Of a DNA stretch of 7,079 nt, positions 6,335 to 7,079 are shown piece after piece (the stretch's first letter is position 1; every line of letters begins with the position of its first letter). Both the position numbers and the translations under genes were made by a program. Under the pieces are notes generated by a model, which had not been told where the DNA came from, made no database searches, and was given only the letters and a program-made list of their open reading frames with translations. Origin of the DNA: Stagnihabitans sp038323315 (GTDB lineage Bacteria > Pseudomonadota > Alphaproteobacteria > Rhodobacterales > Rhodobacteraceae); contig JBBQGU010000210.1 in assembly GCA_038323315.1 (NCBI GenBank), forward strand, positions 1 to 7,079, read 5' to 3'.

Positions 6335-6776
6335 TGGGTATCCAAGCGGCAGAGATCTCTGCGATCCTGAAGGAACAGATCAAGAATTTCGGCCAGGACG
6401 CCGAAGTGGCCGAGGTTGGCCGGGTGTTGAGCGTGGGCGACGGGATTGCCCGCGTCTACGGCCTGGACAATGTGCAGGCTGGCGAGATGGTCGAGTTCCC
6501 GGGCGGTATCCGCGGGATGGCGCTGAACCTGGAGGTGGACAACGTCGGGATCGTGATCTTCGGCACCGATCAGGACATCAAGGAAGGCGATATCGTCAAG
6601 CGGACCAAGTCCATCGTGGACGTGCCGGTGGGCAACGCCATGCTGGGCCGGGTCGTGGACGGTCTGGGCAACCCGATCGACGGCAAGGGGCCGATCGAGA
6701 CGACCGAGCGCCGGGTGGCCGATCAGAAGGCACCGGGCATCATCCCGCGCAAGTCGGTGCATGAGCCGATGGCGAC
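6334..6776 (+). CDS. atpA: ATP synthase F1 subunit alpha, 5' part only
   Basis: The first 147 codons of the alpha subunit, the non-catalytic nucleotide-binding subunit of F1. Recognised blocks are MGIQAAEISAILKEQIKNF, GRVLSVGDGIARVYGL (29-44), the beta-barrel region GEMVEFPGG, GRVVDGLGNPIDGKGP (105-120) and APGIIPRKSVHEPMA (133-147). A full subunit is about 510 residues, so some 360 are missing. The frame then meets TAG at 6778-6780, but that stop lies in sequence belonging to the opposite-strand copy and is not a natural terminus. ATG 6334 is preferred to GTG 6331 because family members begin MGIQAAEIS. Gln131 in VADQKAPG is Val in the second copy here and usually Val in relatives, a small oddity. 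Confidence 0.93.
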
Positions 6777-7079
6777 ATAGATGCAATACAGTTTCTTGTA
6801 TTCGTCGTCGCCAGCCGCCTCGTTATACGACTTCTGGTTCAGGATGGTGTCCAATGCCACGGCAGTCTTGCCGGTCTGGCGGTCGCCGATGATCAACTCG
6901 CGCTGGCCACGGCCAATCGGGATCATGGCGTCCACGGCCTTGAGGCCAGTCGCCATTGGCTCGTGCACCGATTTGCGCGGGATAATACCGGGAGCCTTGA
7001 CGTCGGCGACGCGACGTTCGGTCGCCTCGATCGGTCCCTTGCCGTCCAACGGGTTACCAAGGCCGTCGACGACCCGACC
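6646..7079. repeat. imperfect inverted repeat formed by two atpA segments
   Basis: Arm 1 is 6646-6776 and arm 2 is 6949-7079, each 131 nt, with a 172-nt spacer. Hand alignment gives 107 matches of 131 (about 82%), with most differences at codon third positions. The spacing comes from the inverted copy extending further into atpA than the direct copy. The 11 bases at 6766-6776 (CCGATGGCGAC) belong equally to HEPMAT of the direct copy and to YVAIG of the inverted copy, so they are the shared join. Confidence 0.85.
6766..7079 (-). CDS. atpA: second atpA fragment, inverted (residues about 105-209)
   Basis: Read on the minus strand from the window edge, this encodes GRVVDGLGNPLDGKGP, VADVKAPGIIPRKS, GLKAVDAMIPIGRGQREL, the Walker A loop GDRQTGKT (6864-6887) and KKLYCIYVAIG, all in one frame and in normal alpha-subunit order. 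It has no start and no end: it enters from beyond 7079 and is cut at about 6766, after which the frame reads foreign residues from the complement of the + strand copy. It differs from the + strand copy in 24 of 131 shared bases but only 3 of 43 residues, so it is a functional-looking atpA from a related genome or a diverged paralogue. I regard it as joined artificially. Confidence 0.9.

Noticed and set aside
6723..7049. separate 108-residue minus-strand protein
   Set aside because: It is the inverted atpA fragment read through the join; its last residues are the complement of the + strand atpA copy.
1..7079. CRISPR array, tRNA, rRNA, insertion sequence or attachment site
   Set aside because: No regularly spaced repeats, no cloverleaf or rRNA-like sequence, no transposase or integrase coding sequence were found; the only long inverted repeat is explained by atpA.

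Overview
The window looks like chromosomal DNA of an alphaproteobacterium, most likely a member of the Rhodobacterales. It is GC-rich with strong G/C third-position preference. It carries a VPLPA-CTERM-type exosortase (XrtD), and the ATP synthase genes start with atpH followed directly by atpA, which is the split F1 (atpHAGDC) arrangement usual in alphaproteobacteria. The taxon is inferred from gene content and codon style, not from a marker-gene search.

Layout: (1) Positions 1-369 are a non-coding leader with several inverted repeats. (2) Positions 370-1959 encode a two-domain exosortase: a membrane transpeptidase-like core with the Cys/Arg/His set, fused to an EpsI-type C-terminal domain. 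(3) A rhomboid intramembrane serine protease (2012-2710, + strand) follows after about 50 nt and is probably co-transcribed. (4) A GT-B (GT4-like) glycosyltransferase (2677-3885, - strand) converges on it, and the two 3' ends overlap by 34 nt. (5) A 52-residue membrane protein of unknown function (4147-4305, +) follows. (6) A PPP-type metallophosphoesterase (4365-5150, +) comes next. (7) Positions 5151-5773 are about 620 nt of intergenic DNA with small inverted repeats and a plausible atp promoter. (8) atpH (5774-6334) overlaps the start of atpA (6334 onward) by one base.

The right end is anomalous. atpA reads normally for 147 codons and then, at 6766-6776, switches into a second atpA piece on the opposite strand (residues about 105-209, including the Walker A loop). 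The two pieces share 131 nt at about 82% identity, mostly differing at third positions, so the second is not a fold-back of the same molecule. An 11-base stretch at the join (CCGATGGCGAC) fits both pieces. The simplest reading is a chimeric join at a contig end between atpA genes of two related organisms, not a biological rearrangement. The stop codon at 6778-6780 and the short minus-strand reading frame are products of that join.

Functionally, the exosortase, rhomboid and glycosyltransferase fit a cell-surface module (sorting of C-terminally tagged proteins and polysaccharide synthesis). The atp genes are ordinary housekeeping. No clearly new system is visible. The best leads are the exosortase-rhomboid pairing and the unexplained symmetric sites in the two long intergenic regions.
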